The notes under the pieces are model-generated. The model saw only the letters and a program-made list of their open reading frames with translations, made no database searches and was not told the origin of the DNA. A DNA stretch of 64,000 nt from Microbulbifer sp. MI-G (GTDB lineage: Bacteria > Pseudomonadota > Gammaproteobacteria > Pseudomonadales > Cellvibrionaceae), in NCBI RefSeq assembly GCF_030440425.1, contig NZ_CP098023.1, positions 2,717,501 through 2,781,500 of the forward strand. Direction: 5' to 3'. The number at the start of each line of letters is the position of its first letter. Positions within the stretch are counted from its first letter, which is position 1. Shown piece by piece: positions 34,243 to 44,018 of the stretch. Made by a program: the position numbers and the translations under genes.

Positions 34243-37200
34243 TTACCGACCGGAAACGACTGCACCCGGTTCCACCGGCGCCGGTGGCAGGGGCACAATA
34301 CTCTGTAAATACCGGCCTGCTTCCTCAGCTCTTGCATAGCGGGCTGGTACCAGCCCGGCGAGCCGGTTGATACTCTTGTCAATCCAGGGGTTGTAGATAC
34401 CCACCCCCAAAAGCTCGACATTTTTCTCATGGACCGAGATTGCTTTTTCCTCAAACGGATAAATCTGCTCTTCCAGCGCCAGTTCGTACTCCTCCAGCTC
34501 CAGGGCATTCAGGTTGGTGGGGCGTTCGGAATCTTTGAGTGACTGGCTGAAGTGCCAATAGATTTCCGCCAGATAATAAGTAGCCGCGGCCGTGACATCG
34601 GCTATCTGGTAATCAATGAGATCCGTGAAAGCACTGACAGCGGCCTGCATACGCTGGCGTTTCAGGTTCAGGCTTTGCTCGATTGGCTTCACCAGAGCGA
34701 TCTGGGTAAATGAGCTGTAAGCGGGTTCGGCGAGCTGCAGCGCGGCATGACCGGCAAGATAGCGGGTGCGGTCACTGCGCTGGGAGCCACCACGCAACTC
34801 GATACGCACCATCTCACGCAGTGTCTCCCGGTAGCGCTGTTCATTGTCATCGACTTTATGGATATCGGCAATTCTCTGTCGCGTCTCCAGTGCCGGTTCC
34901 AAGGGATTGGGAAACTGGTTCACATAGCGGCGCAGCACCGTTAGGGCTTTTTGACTGTTCTGTGCCGCACTGTAGAGATCCGCCGCCTGGGTCAGGGCCT
35001 CGCGGCGGATTGCCTCATCCCCGGACTCGCGCTCAATGCGCTCAAACTCCCCTGCGGCCAGCAGCAACTCTCCACTCTCCTGATAAACCACCGCCAGTTT
35101 CTTGGTTACTTCTTTCGCCAGCTCGTGTTGCGGGAAATTGCTGCGGAAATTGTTGAGCACCATCGCGGCCCGGGTCCATTCCTGCAATACGATCAGTGAG
35201 GCAGCCGCATCGTATTCCGCTGTGGCCAGCAGGGTGGCTCCGGGAGCGGCAGCCCGAATACGCAGGAAATGGTCGGCGGCGGTGGCGTGATCCTGTTGCT
35301 GGCGGGCCATATCCCCCTGCTGGTAAATGGACGCCGCCAGGTTATCGATCACCCCGGCGCGATCCTTGGCATCTGCGGCAGTCAGATTCAGGGTTTTTCC
35401 GTAGGCCACTTCGGCATCCACAAATGCCTGCAGCTCAAACGAGGCGTGGGCTACCAGCATCCAGCTGGAGCGGCGAATCTCCCGTGCCGCGGCCGGGAAT
35501 TCCTCCAGTAACAGGCGACCGTTTTCGATGGCAAGGACATAGTCCTTAAGGCCATACAAATCCTCCACGGCACCCAGCATCACCTGCGGTGCTTTGTCGT
35601 GTCCGGGGAAGGTGTCGGCGAAGGTCAGAGAGGAGCGGATAATCTCGCGCAACAGGACAGCACGCTGGTCTGCAGTGGCCGCTTTCAGGTGATTTGCCAG
35701 GTGTTCTCGATAGGCGTAGACCGCCGCATAACCCGCCCCGCTGGAATCTTTGTGGGCCGGATATTCATAGGCGGTGCGCTCATATTCCAAAGCCGCACTG
35801 TGGAAATCCCGGTTCTCCAGCATTAAACCGGCCAGTTGATAGTTCATCTCCGGCGCGCGCTCGGTTTCGCGGAAGGACTGCAGGTAGCCGCGATACCAGT
35901 GAATCGCCTCGCGATAGTGCTCGGCCTGTGTATCCTTGAGCTTTTTATTCTGGTAAGCCGCATGGTAGTGGCTGGCCAGGTCGATCAGGTTTGCCTGCAG
36001 GAATTCGACCACCTCTCCGTATTCATCGATATCGAATACCGTCCAGTAATCGGCCTTGAGCCCATAGGTGTTGGCAAAGGACTTCTTGGCTTCCAGCACC
36101 AGTTTGGGGAAGCCACCCCTGCTGTAAATATCAATCACGCGCATAGAGAAATCCGCGGAAACCTTGTGCAGGGGATTACGTTCCACAAAGGCGGTATAGG
36201 ATTTTGCCGAGTCCTGGTAGCGACGCTTATCCAGGTAGTATTCCCCCAGGTGGCCATACACCAGGTATTCATACTGGCGCGCCCCCTTGCGGGAGAAATA
36301 ATCGACAATTGACTCGGGGCCCTCCAGATAGGAGAAGCTCAGGCTCACCACACGGAAGGTGTCATCAATGTGCTTGCGCTCCACCTCATTGGCCTGCTGG
36401 TCAAAGTCATATCCCTGGGAAACTTTGTAATCGAGCATGGCGATATAATCGTCCAGCGCCATCTCGTACATATCCTGTTTGAACAGGGACCAACCGCGCT
36501 TGTACAGAGCCAACTCATAAAAACTGGAAACCACCCCGATATGGATCACCTTGCCGTAGGCTTCCTCCGCATCCAGGTATTTCTTGCGGGTAAAGTAGTA
36601 TTCCCCGAGGCGGAACCAGGACTCATCGATATGTCGGGAGTCCGGATATTTGGCCACTAACTGTCGCAGCACCTCTACCGCCCGTTCAATCTGTCCGGCC
36701 TCCTCATAGGCGCGGGACAGCTGGTACATCACTTGATCGTTGCGGTCGTACAGCGGGTATTTTTTCAGTAAGTCCAGATACAGGTGAATGGCTTCCCGGG
36801 CATTTGCCGACATCAGCGCGTCGGGATTGCCCACGGGCAAGGGTATCGCCGTGTTCTCCGTGGCAATTTCCATGCTACTGCTGGCACGCGCAGCAAACGC
36901 ATCATCCGATTCTGTCTCGCCAGCGCCTTTTGCAGCCTGCTGCTGAACCCGGGCAGCCGGTAGGGTTACCCCAGCGGGAGCATCGAGGGTGTTGTTTGCA
37001 GAAACCTCCGGGGCATCAATCGCAACCACCGCTTGGCCGGTATCTGCTGCAGTGGCGATTCCATCGATCGCGGCATCCTCAGCACGGTGTGCCTGCTGGA
37101 TTTTCAGGTCGGCAATTCGTCGCATCGCCTCAGGTGTGAGGCTGGACTCGGGGGTTTCCTGCAGGTAGCGCTGGTAACTGGCGAGCGCCTTCTCAAGGCT

Positions 37201-37365
37201 TCCGTCGATATACGCCTCTTTAATTTCAATATCGACGTTTTGCAGACTGCCAATCGTCTTGCCGCTGTTGACCGCGCAGGCATTGAGCAGCAGGGCAAGC
37301 ACCGCAAGCAGGGCGCACCGGGTGGCAACCGCCCTACCCATCCGGCTGGGCTTGAATCCGGGCAT
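34243..37365 (-). CDS. Large TPR lipoprotein (AgmK/GltI-like)
   Basis: The product is 1,040 residues with lipobox LLLNAC, Cys30. Most of the chain is tetratricopeptide-type helical hairpins from about 190 to 900, for example YDRNDQVMYQLSRAYEEAGQ and DESWFRLGEYYFTRKKYLDA. A ~100-residue low-complexity stretch rich in Ala and Val follows the lipid anchor (about 90-180). The ATG overlaps the preceding stop (TGATG), which implies coupling to the upstream TPR gene. It is probably the main periplasmic scaffold of the machine, resembling AgmK/GltI in architecture rather than in detectable motifs. Confidence 0.8.
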   Translation of the reverse strand: MPGFKPSRMGRAVATRCALLAVLALLLNACAVNSGKTIGSLQNVDIEIKEAYIDGSLEKALASYQRYLQETPESSLTPEAMRRIADLKIQQAHRAEDAAIDGIATAADTGQAVVAIDAPEVSANNTLDAPAGVTLPAARVQQQAAKGAGETESDDAFAARASSSMEIATENTAIPLPVGNPDALMSANAREAIHLYLDLLKKYPLYDRNDQVMYQLSRAYEEAGQIERAVEVLRQLVAKYPDSRHIDESWFRLGEYYFTRKKYLDAEEAYGKVIHIGVVSSFYELALYKRGWSLFKQDMYEMALDDYIAMLDYKVSQGYDFDQQANEVERKHIDDTFRVVSLSFSYLEGPESIVDYFSRKGARQYEYLVYGHLGEYYLDKRRYQDSAKSYTAFVERNPLHKVSADFSMRVIDIYSRGGFPKLVLEAKKSFANTYGLKADYWTVFDIDEYGEVVEFLQANLIDLASHYHAAYQNKKLKDTQAEHYREAIHWYRGYLQSFRETERAPEMNYQLAGLMLENRDFHSAALEYERTAYEYPAHKDSSGAGYAAVYAYREHLANHLKAATADQRAVLLREIIRSSLTFADTFPGHDKAPQVMLGAVEDLYGLKDYVLAIENGRLLLEEFPAAAREIRRSSWMLVAHASFELQAFVDAEVAYGKTLNLTAADAKDRAGVIDNLAASIYQQGDMARQQQDHATAADHFLRIRAAAPGATLLATAEYDAAASLIVLQEWTRAAMVLNNFRSNFPQHELAKEVTKKLAVVYQESGELLLAAGEFERIERESGDEAIRREALTQAADLYSAAQNSQKALTVLRRYVNQFPNPLEPALETRQRIADIHKVDDNEQRYRETLREMVRIELRGGSQRSDRTRYLAGHAALQLAEPAYSSFTQIALVKPIEQSLNLKRQRMQAAVSAFTDLIDYQIADVTAAATYYLAEIYWHFSQSLKDSERPTNLNALELEEYELALEEQIYPFEEKAISVHEKNVELLGVGIYNPWIDKSINRLAGLVPARYARAEEAGRYLQSIVPLPPAPVEPGAVVSGR

Positions 37366-39383
37366 CAGGTGTCCCCTCCTTCACCCGCTTCCAGTTCGGG
37401 AGGATTGTCGTCGGGCAGGGATTCCGGCTGGGCCTCGCGATACTGCTCGATTTTGCGCTGGTCCTCGCGCTGCTCCTGCAATGCGTTGGCGCGGTCGTAA
37501 CTGTCGGCCAGGGCAAATCGCGCTTTGATCTGGTAGCTCTCCAACTGGGTGCGGCGGCGTTCCAGTTCCTCAATTGCCAGGGCTTCCAGCATGCTGCCCT
37601 GGCGAGCCATCAACATTTCCAGGCGCTGCTGGTAGTTGCGGATCTGCGCACGCAAGCGGGTGATCTGTTGGTTGTAGCCGGTATAGCTGTGCGTGGCTGC
37701 CTGGCGACTGCGCACATAGGATTGGTAAACCCCCTGCAGTTGTTCAATTTCCCCATTGAGTTCCTGCAGATGCTTATAGGCTTGCGTAAGCCGCTGGTCG
37801 TACTCTGTGGAGAGACGCAAATCCAACACGCCCTGCAGGCGCGCCACCCTGCTGCGGGTGACCTCGGTAAAGCCCTGCGGATTCTGGGCAAGCTGCCGGC
37901 GCAATTCCCTCATTGCCAGGCGCACCGCCTGCTCATCGGCAGTGGCGAGATATTCCGGACGACGCGAAACCAGCATCTGTTCAATGCGCCCGGCAAATGT
38001 ATCCCGTTGCTCAAGCCGCAACTTGATCCGTGCATCCAGTTTGCGGAATTGTTCGTCGAGCTTTGGCAGCAGGGGGTCATAGTAAGCTCTGCGGTGACGG
38101 ATAATGTCCTCGTAGGCACTGAGACTTTTGAGCCACGCTTCATTGCGCTCGTAGAGGTCATTCAGATCGCGGTAATTGTGCAGGAAGGCCTGGTAATCAT
38201 TGGATGCCATCAGGTCGAGAAGATAATGGGTCTCCGGTGCATTCGGCAGGTTGCGCAGTGCCACCACCCAGTGCTGCACCTGGGTGGCCTCTTTGCGACG
38301 CAGCGCCTGCAGGAATTTGCCCTCTCGGATACTGTGGATTGAGGCGGTCAGGGTATCGATTTCACTGCCGAAAGAATCCAGCGCACGCCCATAGTGAATC
38401 GCTGCCGTGCTGTGTACATCCAGCTTGCCGAAGGCATAGGGCACGGCGAGCATGGCTTCCTGAACGGATTCGTTGGTCCCCTTGCGGTTTTGCAACATTT
38501 TCCAGGGCACCAATGCCCGCTCGTAGCGACCTGCGTGAGCCTCGGCCCAGCCGGCACCGAGCAGCGCACGGTTGGAAAACGGGCCTTCGAGATTGACGCG
38601 GTCAAAATACGGGCGCGCCTGCTGCAATTCGCCGGCTTCCATTAAATAAGCACCCAGCAGCAGGTTGGTCTTGTCATACAGCGCCTGCTCAGCCAGCTCG
38701 CTGCTGCGTTTTTTGCCCAGGTCCGTCAGCTCCAGTATACCGCGAGCCTCCTCACCGGATTTTAACTGGGCGATACCGAGGTTGAACTCGATAAAGCCGG
38801 CGAGAGATTTCTCCCCTTTTAAATCCTTTAGCAGTTCCACCGCCTCATCAAAGCGCCCCAACTGCATAAAGACCCGCGCCCGTAAAAACTGCTCCTGCGC
38901 ACGGACACGCTCTGGTACCCGCCCTTCGATCCATTCCAGCGCGTGCAGGGCATTGACCGGCTGCTGTTTGTGATAGTGAATCCTGGCAAGGCGATAGGCC
39001 GCTTCATTGCGTACCGACCGGGAAACGTTACCCTTGAGTACCGCTTCAATCGCCCGCCCCGCTTGCCGGTGCATGCGATAGGACAACTCCAGATCGCCCA
39101 CAGAAAATTCCGCCTGCCCCAGGTGCGCACTGAATGGGTCCAGCTCCGGCTCATCCAAGCGATGGAACTGGGCCAGTTCGGTATCCAGGGCCACAATCGC
39201 ATCGAAATAGTTTTCCTGGTTGGCGTGGAACATGGCCGCGCCAAAAAACAGATCGCGCAGCGCCTCGTGTTCTTCTGCACCCGCCACAGCGGAGAAAATG
39301 GGCAGGGTACACAGGGAGACCGTCAAAACCCGCAGCGTTGCCCTGGCCGGGCCCGGCAGTACCGATAGCAGAGAAATGCGCAT
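37365..39383 (-). CDS. Exported TPR and coiled-coil protein
   Basis: The product is 672 residues with a signal peptide ending near residue 36 (SAVAGA before EEHE). Residues about 40-330 contain degenerate TPR-like hairpins. Residues about 480-650 are a long coiled coil rich in Gln, Arg and Leu (ITRLRAQIRNYQQRLEMLMA). The C-terminus is acidic and Pro-rich. It lies 2 bp after the first gene of the operon and its stop overlaps the start of the 1,040-residue TPR lipoprotein. A periplasmic structural role is inferred from export, coiled coil and operon position. Confidence 0.78.
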   Translation of the reverse strand: MRISLLSVLPGPARATLRVLTVSLCTLPIFSAVAGAEEHEALRDLFFGAAMFHANQENYFDAIVALDTELAQFHRLDEPELDPFSAHLGQAEFSVGDLELSYRMHRQAGRAIEAVLKGNVSRSVRNEAAYRLARIHYHKQQPVNALHALEWIEGRVPERVRAQEQFLRARVFMQLGRFDEAVELLKDLKGEKSLAGFIEFNLGIAQLKSGEEARGILELTDLGKKRSSELAEQALYDKTNLLLGAYLMEAGELQQARPYFDRVNLEGPFSNRALLGAGWAEAHAGRYERALVPWKMLQNRKGTNESVQEAMLAVPYAFGKLDVHSTAAIHYGRALDSFGSEIDTLTASIHSIREGKFLQALRRKEATQVQHWVVALRNLPNAPETHYLLDLMASNDYQAFLHNYRDLNDLYERNEAWLKSLSAYEDIIRHRRAYYDPLLPKLDEQFRKLDARIKLRLEQRDTFAGRIEQMLVSRRPEYLATADEQAVRLAMRELRRQLAQNPQGFTEVTRSRVARLQGVLDLRLSTEYDQRLTQAYKHLQELNGEIEQLQGVYQSYVRSRQAATHSYTGYNQQITRLRAQIRNYQQRLEMLMARQGSMLEALAIEELERRRTQLESYQIKARFALADSYDRANALQEQREDQRKIEQYREAQPESLPDDNPPELEAGEGGDT

Positions 39384-39385
39384 GG

Positions 39386-39895
39386 TTACCAGTCCTTGAA
39401 ATGAATCTCAGACTCGGTTCCCAATATACTGATCTCGACAAACTTCGGCCCCACAGCCTTATCCACCTGGTAAGTTGCATCGGCCTGATACGCCCGGCCC
39501 GAGGGGGTTTTCCCGATAAAACGGACTTGCAAGGGATGCACACCGGTCTGGACATTCCCGGTATATATTTTTTGCACACCGCCTTTCTGCAGGGACTGGA
39601 TTTCACGATAGGTGTATAGGTGGTGCGCAACAATTTCGCCGTTCAGTCTGAGCTCTACGGATTCCAGCTCAAAGGGCTGCCCATCGGCGATGGAGACAAA
39701 AAAAGCCACCTGGGAATTTGAGGGAAAGAGCAGTTTCTCTTCCAATTGCGCCAGAGTCGCAGTCAGGTCGATCACATCTTTTTTTACATCCTGGATTTGC
39801 TCATCCAGGCCACGGATTTCATCGCGGCTGACGTTCTGCGCAACTGCAACGCCCGTCAATAGCAGAAGGATTGTGACCTGTAGCATTCTGAACAT
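39386..39895 (-). CDS. Exported protein, first gene of the machine operon
   Basis: The product is 169 residues, starting at ATG 39895 with GAGG eight bases upstream. A signal peptide (MFRMLQVTILLLLTGVAVA) is followed by a short coiled coil (about 25-55, DEQIQDVKKDVIDLTATLAQ) and a beta-rich domain (about 60-165) that looks like a small Ig-like periplasmic domain (ELESVELRLNGEIVAHHLYT). I know no named family for it. It opens the nine-gene operon, so its expression should define the machine. Confidence 0.75.
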   Translation of the reverse strand: MFRMLQVTILLLLTGVAVAQNVSRDEIRGLDEQIQDVKKDVIDLTATLAQLEEKLLFPSNSQVAFFVSIADGQPFELESVELRLNGEIVAHHLYTYREIQSLQKGGVQKIYTGNVQTGVHPLQVRFIGKTPSGRAYQADATYQVDKAVGPKFVEISILGTESEIHFKDW

Positions 39896-40044
39896 GTGAT
39901 CTACCTCTGACCCTACCCGTTAACCATGGACATCAACCAGGTCAGCCCATTCGGGGCCGCATTGAAATGCCTGTAAACTGGGACCTTTCAGTCTGCGGCA
40001 TTGTATTCAATCGGAGCGCGTAGGGATGTGAGGGACGTCAAATC

Positions 40045-41377
40045 TAGCCCGGATTTTGCATGGTTCCAGACATAAGAACGGCGGAAAGTCTTATCATTAT
40101 CACTGTACAAGACAGGCCAATAAGAAATTCCGCCGTGACAGAATGCTACCAACCTGAACTCCGATTTTCATCCTTTTCCCGTCGCAAAGTCACCGCAGAT
40201 TTCACTGGTGGTGATTTGACCTCCAATGCCGGCCTTCTGCTTTTGCGTGAGTGCGACCAGCACCTTGGCCTGTCTCGCTCTGTGGCCGAAGTCGTCAATG
40301 ACCCGCGCCGCCCAGCCTGTGTCGAGCACAACACTGAACAGCTAGTGCGCCAGCGGCTACTGGCTATCGTCGCCGGCTACGAAGACCTGGATGACCACGA
40401 TCAACTGCGCTTCGACACCGCACTCCAGGTCGGCAGCCAGCGCTTGGGCCCTCTGGCAAGCACGGCCACACTATGTCGGCTTTGAACAACAACAGGACCG
40501 CTCCGTCGCCATAGGTCTGCACAAGATGCTCCTCGACCAGTTCGTGGCCCGCCACAAGACGCCGCCCAAGCGGCTGGTGTTGGACTTTGATGCCACGGAC
40601 ATCCCGGTATACGGGGAGCAGGAGCTACGTTTCTTTCACGGCTATTACGACAGCTACTGCTTTTGGGCCATCCTCGCCCTGCTGGTAAAAGCACTACGTC
40701 AAGAATGGCCCAAGGTGAAGATTGTCTTCCGGGAAGATAGCGGTTTCTGCCGCCATCGCATACTGGACTGGTGCAGGCGCAACAACGTGAAGTACATTGT
40801 TGGTATTGCACGCAATAAGCGGCTCGAGCGCAAGCTAAGCGGCTACCTTGAGTTGGCAAGGCGTTACTGTGCCCGTGACGATAGGGAAAATCCCATTAAG
40901 GACCAGCAGGTGGACCTGTTCGCCGGTCGCACCTCCTGCCACCGCTGGTGGCCGAACCAATGGCGACTGTTGCTCTCGGCACTGGCCTGGGTACTGTATG
41001 AATATCTGCACGAGCAGCTGCGAGACACCAAACTGGCCAAAGCCTCGGCAGCCACCTTGCGCAATCGCTTGATCAAAGTTGGGGCCGTGGCAATTAAGAA
41101 TACGGGCCGCTTTCGCTTCCTGCTGCCAACATCGCTTCCTGACAGAGAAATCTTCCACAAGCTGGCTACTCATTTGGAACCGACGTAGCGTCTTGAACTG
41201 CTGTCCCCGGCACTGACAAATAACAAGGTAAAAAGAAGTTGTGTCCAGCCCAGCCTGGATCGAACAAAGCCTGTTCAAAGAGAATAAATTACCAGCAAAA
41301 GCCAACAGTCCCAGCACCGCTCAAGCAAGAAACATAAAATACTACGGTGTTAAGCTGACCTTGCAAAATTCGGGCTA
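40045..41377 (+). mobile_element. IS1380-family insertion sequence, degenerate
   Basis: Terminal inverted repeats are TAGCCCGGATTTTGCA at 40045-40060 and its complement with one mismatch at 41362-41377, giving 1,333 bp. The transposase inside is frameshifted and shortened, so the element cannot move on its own. No clear target duplication was seen. A second right-end fragment lies at 42866-43101. Confidence 0.88.
40135..41188 (+). pseudogene. IS1380-family transposase, frameshifted and internally deleted
   Basis: From a GTG at 40135 the frame reads VTECYQPELRFSSF and LTSNAGLLLLRECDQHLG, the IS1380 N-terminus. An extra T near 40483 breaks the frame right after TATLCRL; it resumes as EQQQDRSVAIGLHKMLLDQF and LVLDFDATDIPV, which holds the first catalytic Asp. 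Relative to the usual ~430-residue protein about 35 residues are missing after FHGYYDSYCF, and another block before QVDLFAGRTSCHRW. The C-terminus (LPTSLPDREIFHKLATHL) is normal. Confidence 0.85.
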
Positions 41378-41599
41378 AAGAATTACACCACACTCTTCTT
41401 TCTATTTTTTTGTGATAGAGGCCACAATATAAAAAAATATGCACTCATGTGTTTTAATTCCACCACTTTAGGGGTTTTTTTTATGGTTATTGATTGTATG
41501 CTAATTATTAAGGCAGTATCTTGGATGCCACTATTATTTCCACGCCAAACTCCACCAAGAACCGAGAAAAGACCCGCGATCCAGAGATGCACCCAACCA

Positions 41600-42020
41600 A
41601 GAAGGGCAATCAGTAGCATTTTGATATGAAAATGCATATTGGTGTCGATGAAGTACTGGGGATTATCCACAGTGCGGACAATTCACATGACGTCACGATG
41701 GGGAAGAAAAGAGGGTTTGGGGTGATGTGGGCTACACCGGCGTTGAGAATCGAGAAGAACTCAAAGACCGGGAAGCTGAATGAAATATAGCGATGAAACG
41801 AAGCAAGCAGAAAAGCCTTCCGGGCCAACAGGCTGTTCGGAAATCGGAAAAAATCAAAGCTCAGATCCAGACAAAAGTTGAGCATCCCTTCCGCTACATC
41901 AAGCATGTGTTTGGTGTTTGGCTATGACAAGGTTCGCTATCGCGGGCTAGCAAAAAAAACGAGCGCCTATGCTTGCTGGCAGGTTTCACAAACCTGTTAA
42001 TTGGGAAAAAATACCTACCG
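41600..42020 (+). pseudogene. IS5-family transposase remnant
   Basis: Broken pieces of an IS5-type transposase can be read in several plus-strand frames. The first is MKMHIGVDEVLGIIHSADNS from 41626, where the family has MKMHIGVD. The next are KIKAQIQTKVEHPFRYIKH and then YDKVRYRGLAK, the conserved end near the catalytic Glu. Internal stops, frameshifts and a large deletion separate them. No inverted repeats were found. Confidence 0.75.
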
Positions 42021-42189
42021 GCCTAGGGGCAGCACGCCCAAAATCCGCAGTTAGCAGGCTTTAAGCAAGAGGAGAGGAGAGGTCGAGAATATCGAGGATG
42101 CGAACCAAAATAGATCAATTCCAGATAATTTGGCTTCTTTCTATAAAGTAATGAGTTGTTCAGAGTTTTATCAATGTGAGGATAAGATT

Positions 42190-42663
42190 ATGAAAAACAT
42201 TTTTATACAACTTACCGCGCTGTTTTGTCTGTTAACACCAATGGCATCTGCATCAAATGCACCCAGTTATGCAATATTACTCGGGTATGGTGATTTCGAT
42301 GTTGATTTAGGGAGACTAAACCCACGGCCGTCCCCCCCTGTGAAAAAATGGTTCCTCATCTCAAGCATTGCAAATATGGAAAATGAGATAAGAGAAGGTG
42401 ATACGGTTAGAGTATTCGTGATAGCAACTAATGATAAAATATCTCATAATATAACTCTTTCTGATTCATATGCCAATATTCCATTAGAAGATAATGACAC
42501 TAATAATATTTGTTATAAACAAGATGTTGGAGTGAATCACCGCTATTGTCAATTCACTTATCATTCAGAAAATAATTACTTCATGTTGTTATCATCAACT
42601 AACACATCAATTTATGGTGAACTGGACGATGGATTAAAAATATCTGTAACAAAACTGGAGTAA
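42190..42663 (+). CDS. Small secreted protein of unknown function in the IS region
   Basis: The product is 157 residues. ATG 42190 follows an AGGA ribosome site and starts a signal peptide (MKNIFIQLTALFCLLTPMASA). The mature part has two Cys (in NICYKQ and YCQFTY) and alternating polar/hydrophobic strands, like a small beta-sandwich. No family is recognised. The gene is markedly AT-rich against its surroundings and sits between two IS1380 right ends, so it was probably brought in or trapped by insertion sequences. Confidence 0.6.
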   Translation: MKNIFIQLTALFCLLTPMASASNAPSYAILLGYGDFDVDLGRLNPRPSPPVKKWFLISSIANMENEIREGDTVRVFVIATNDKISHNITLSDSYANIPLEDNDTNNICYKQDVGVNHRYCQFTYHSENNYFMLLSSTNTSIYGELDDGLKISVTKLE

Positions 42664-42730
42664 CCTGCGGCAGAACCCTGTGTCCGGGCCGTAGGTATAT
42701 CTCAGGCATAAGAAAACTAGGTAATAGGAC

Positions 42731-43101
42731 CCAAAATCCGGGCTAAAAACCTTCTTATCCTGTATTGAAGTTACGAATTATAATCTATTAATCATTGAAG
42801 TAGATTAGTTTTAGAAAGCGTAATTCAACGATAACAACGGCTGGGATATCGCCAACCGTCCAGTGGTAGAGAAATCTTCTACAAGCTGGCTACCCGTTTG
42901 CTACCGACGTAGCGCCTTGAAGTGCTGTCCCCGGCACTGACAAATAACGAGGTAAAGAGAAGTTGTGTCCAGCCCAGCCTGGATCGAACAAAGCCTGTTC
43001 AAAGAGGATACATTACCAGCAAAAGCCAACAGCCCCAGCACCGCTCAAGCAAGAAGCATAAAATGCTGCGGTGTTAAGCTGGCGGTGCAAAATTCGAGCT
43101 A
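42731..43101 (+). mobile_element. Second IS1380 right-end remnant
   Basis: Bases 42866-43101 repeat the last ~235 bp of the IS1380 element at 41141-41377 with few changes, including the last transposase codons and a right inverted repeat (43086-43101). An additional isolated right-end-like sequence (CCAAAATCCGGGCTA) lies at 42731-42745. The 42664-42865 stretch otherwise holds nothing recognisable, and 43102-43316 shows no gene. Confidence 0.8.
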
Positions 43102-43316
43102 GCGCAGTGCAGCAGAGGGTTGTATTTCAGGCAGCAATGCCGACTTCAGGAAAACGCATCGGCCGGGCGGGGATTTTTTACTGCAAAAGGCAGCCAGGGG
43201 CAGCCGATGGGGATGCGGACGCGCTCCGGCCTGTGGCCAACAGCAGCGCGCCCGCCGGGTTCGCGGGTTCAAACAGATACTGGCAAGGGAGCTGTCCCTA
43301 TGCTGGCAGGGTCCAA

Positions 43317-43907
43317 TTAATAATAAGCCTGGGACTTGTCGGAGTGGTCGGTAATATCTTTCACACCGGCAAGCTCGGGAATTTTTTCTTTCAGTGTTTT
43401 TTCAACGCCCTCTCTCAAAGTCATATCCACCATGCCACAGCCCTGGCAACCACCGCCAAACCGCAACACGGCGAATTTGTCCTCGGTGACCTCCACCAGG
43501 CTCACTTGCCCCCCATGGGCCGCCAGACCGGGGTTGATCTCGTTGTAGAGCACATAATTGATGCGATCCTCAATCGGGCTGTCATCGGTGATTTTGGGCA
43601 TGCGGGAGTTGGGGGCGCGAATGGTGAGCTGCCCGCCCATTTTGTCCGGGGAATAGTCGACGCGGGCCTCATCCAGATAGGGCACACTGCGCCCTTCAAA
43701 GTAGGCCCTGAAACCGTTCATCTCCATGACCACATCGTCTTCCTCCTCTTCCCCCGGGCGGCAGTAGGCGATGCAGGTCTCGGCATTCGGCGTGCCCGGA
43801 CTGGAGACAAACATGCGAATGGCAATACCCTCGCACTCCTGCTTGTCCAACAGCTCTTTCAGGTATGCCTGCGCGGATTCGGTAATGGTCACATTCAAAT
43901 CTGACAT
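43317..43907 (-). CDS. nfuA: Fe-S cluster carrier NfuA
   Basis: The product is 196 residues, the normal length for NfuA. An N-terminal degenerate A-type domain (about 1-95) is followed by a C-terminal NifU/Nfu domain (about 110-190) with the cluster-binding motif GGGCQGCGM, Cys154 and Cys157. ATG 43907 is chosen because an AAGG lies just upstream and the product matches NfuA from its first residue. NfuA carries [4Fe-4S] clusters to apoproteins and protects them during stress or iron limitation. It is transcribed alone, next to other sulfur and cofactor genes. Confidence 0.96.
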   Translation of the reverse strand: MSDLNVTITESAQAYLKELLDKQECEGIAIRMFVSSPGTPNAETCIAYCRPGEEEEDDVVMEMNGFRAYFEGRSVPYLDEARVDYSPDKMGGQLTIRAPNSRMPKITDDSPIEDRINYVLYNEINPGLAAHGGQVSLVEVTEDKFAVLRFGGGCQGCGMVDMTLREGVEKTLKEKIPELAGVKDITDHSDKSQAYY

Positions 43908-43984
43908 AAGCCTTCTCAAATAACCGAGTTTCTCTGTCGGGTATTTTACGCCCCCAAGCGCACAAGGGAAACCGCTCTGTTTGC

Positions 43985-44014
43985 GGGGGGATGCGCGCGA
44001 GCAGCGCACCCCCC
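43985..44014 (-). terminator. GC-rich hairpin between the PfpI-like gene and nfuA
   Basis: A G6 and C6 pair plus an inner TGCGC/GCGCA pair form a stem of about 11 bp with one mismatch and a 7-nt loop, five bases past the stop at 44019. It probably ends the PfpI-like transcript and separates it from nfuA. There is no U tract. Confidence 0.45.
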
Positions 44015-44018
44015 GGCC

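Noticed and set aside
43071..43904. 277-codon plus-strand frame opposite nfuA
   Set aside because: NfuA on the other strand has the CxxC motif and correct length; this frame is its shadow plus IS remnant.
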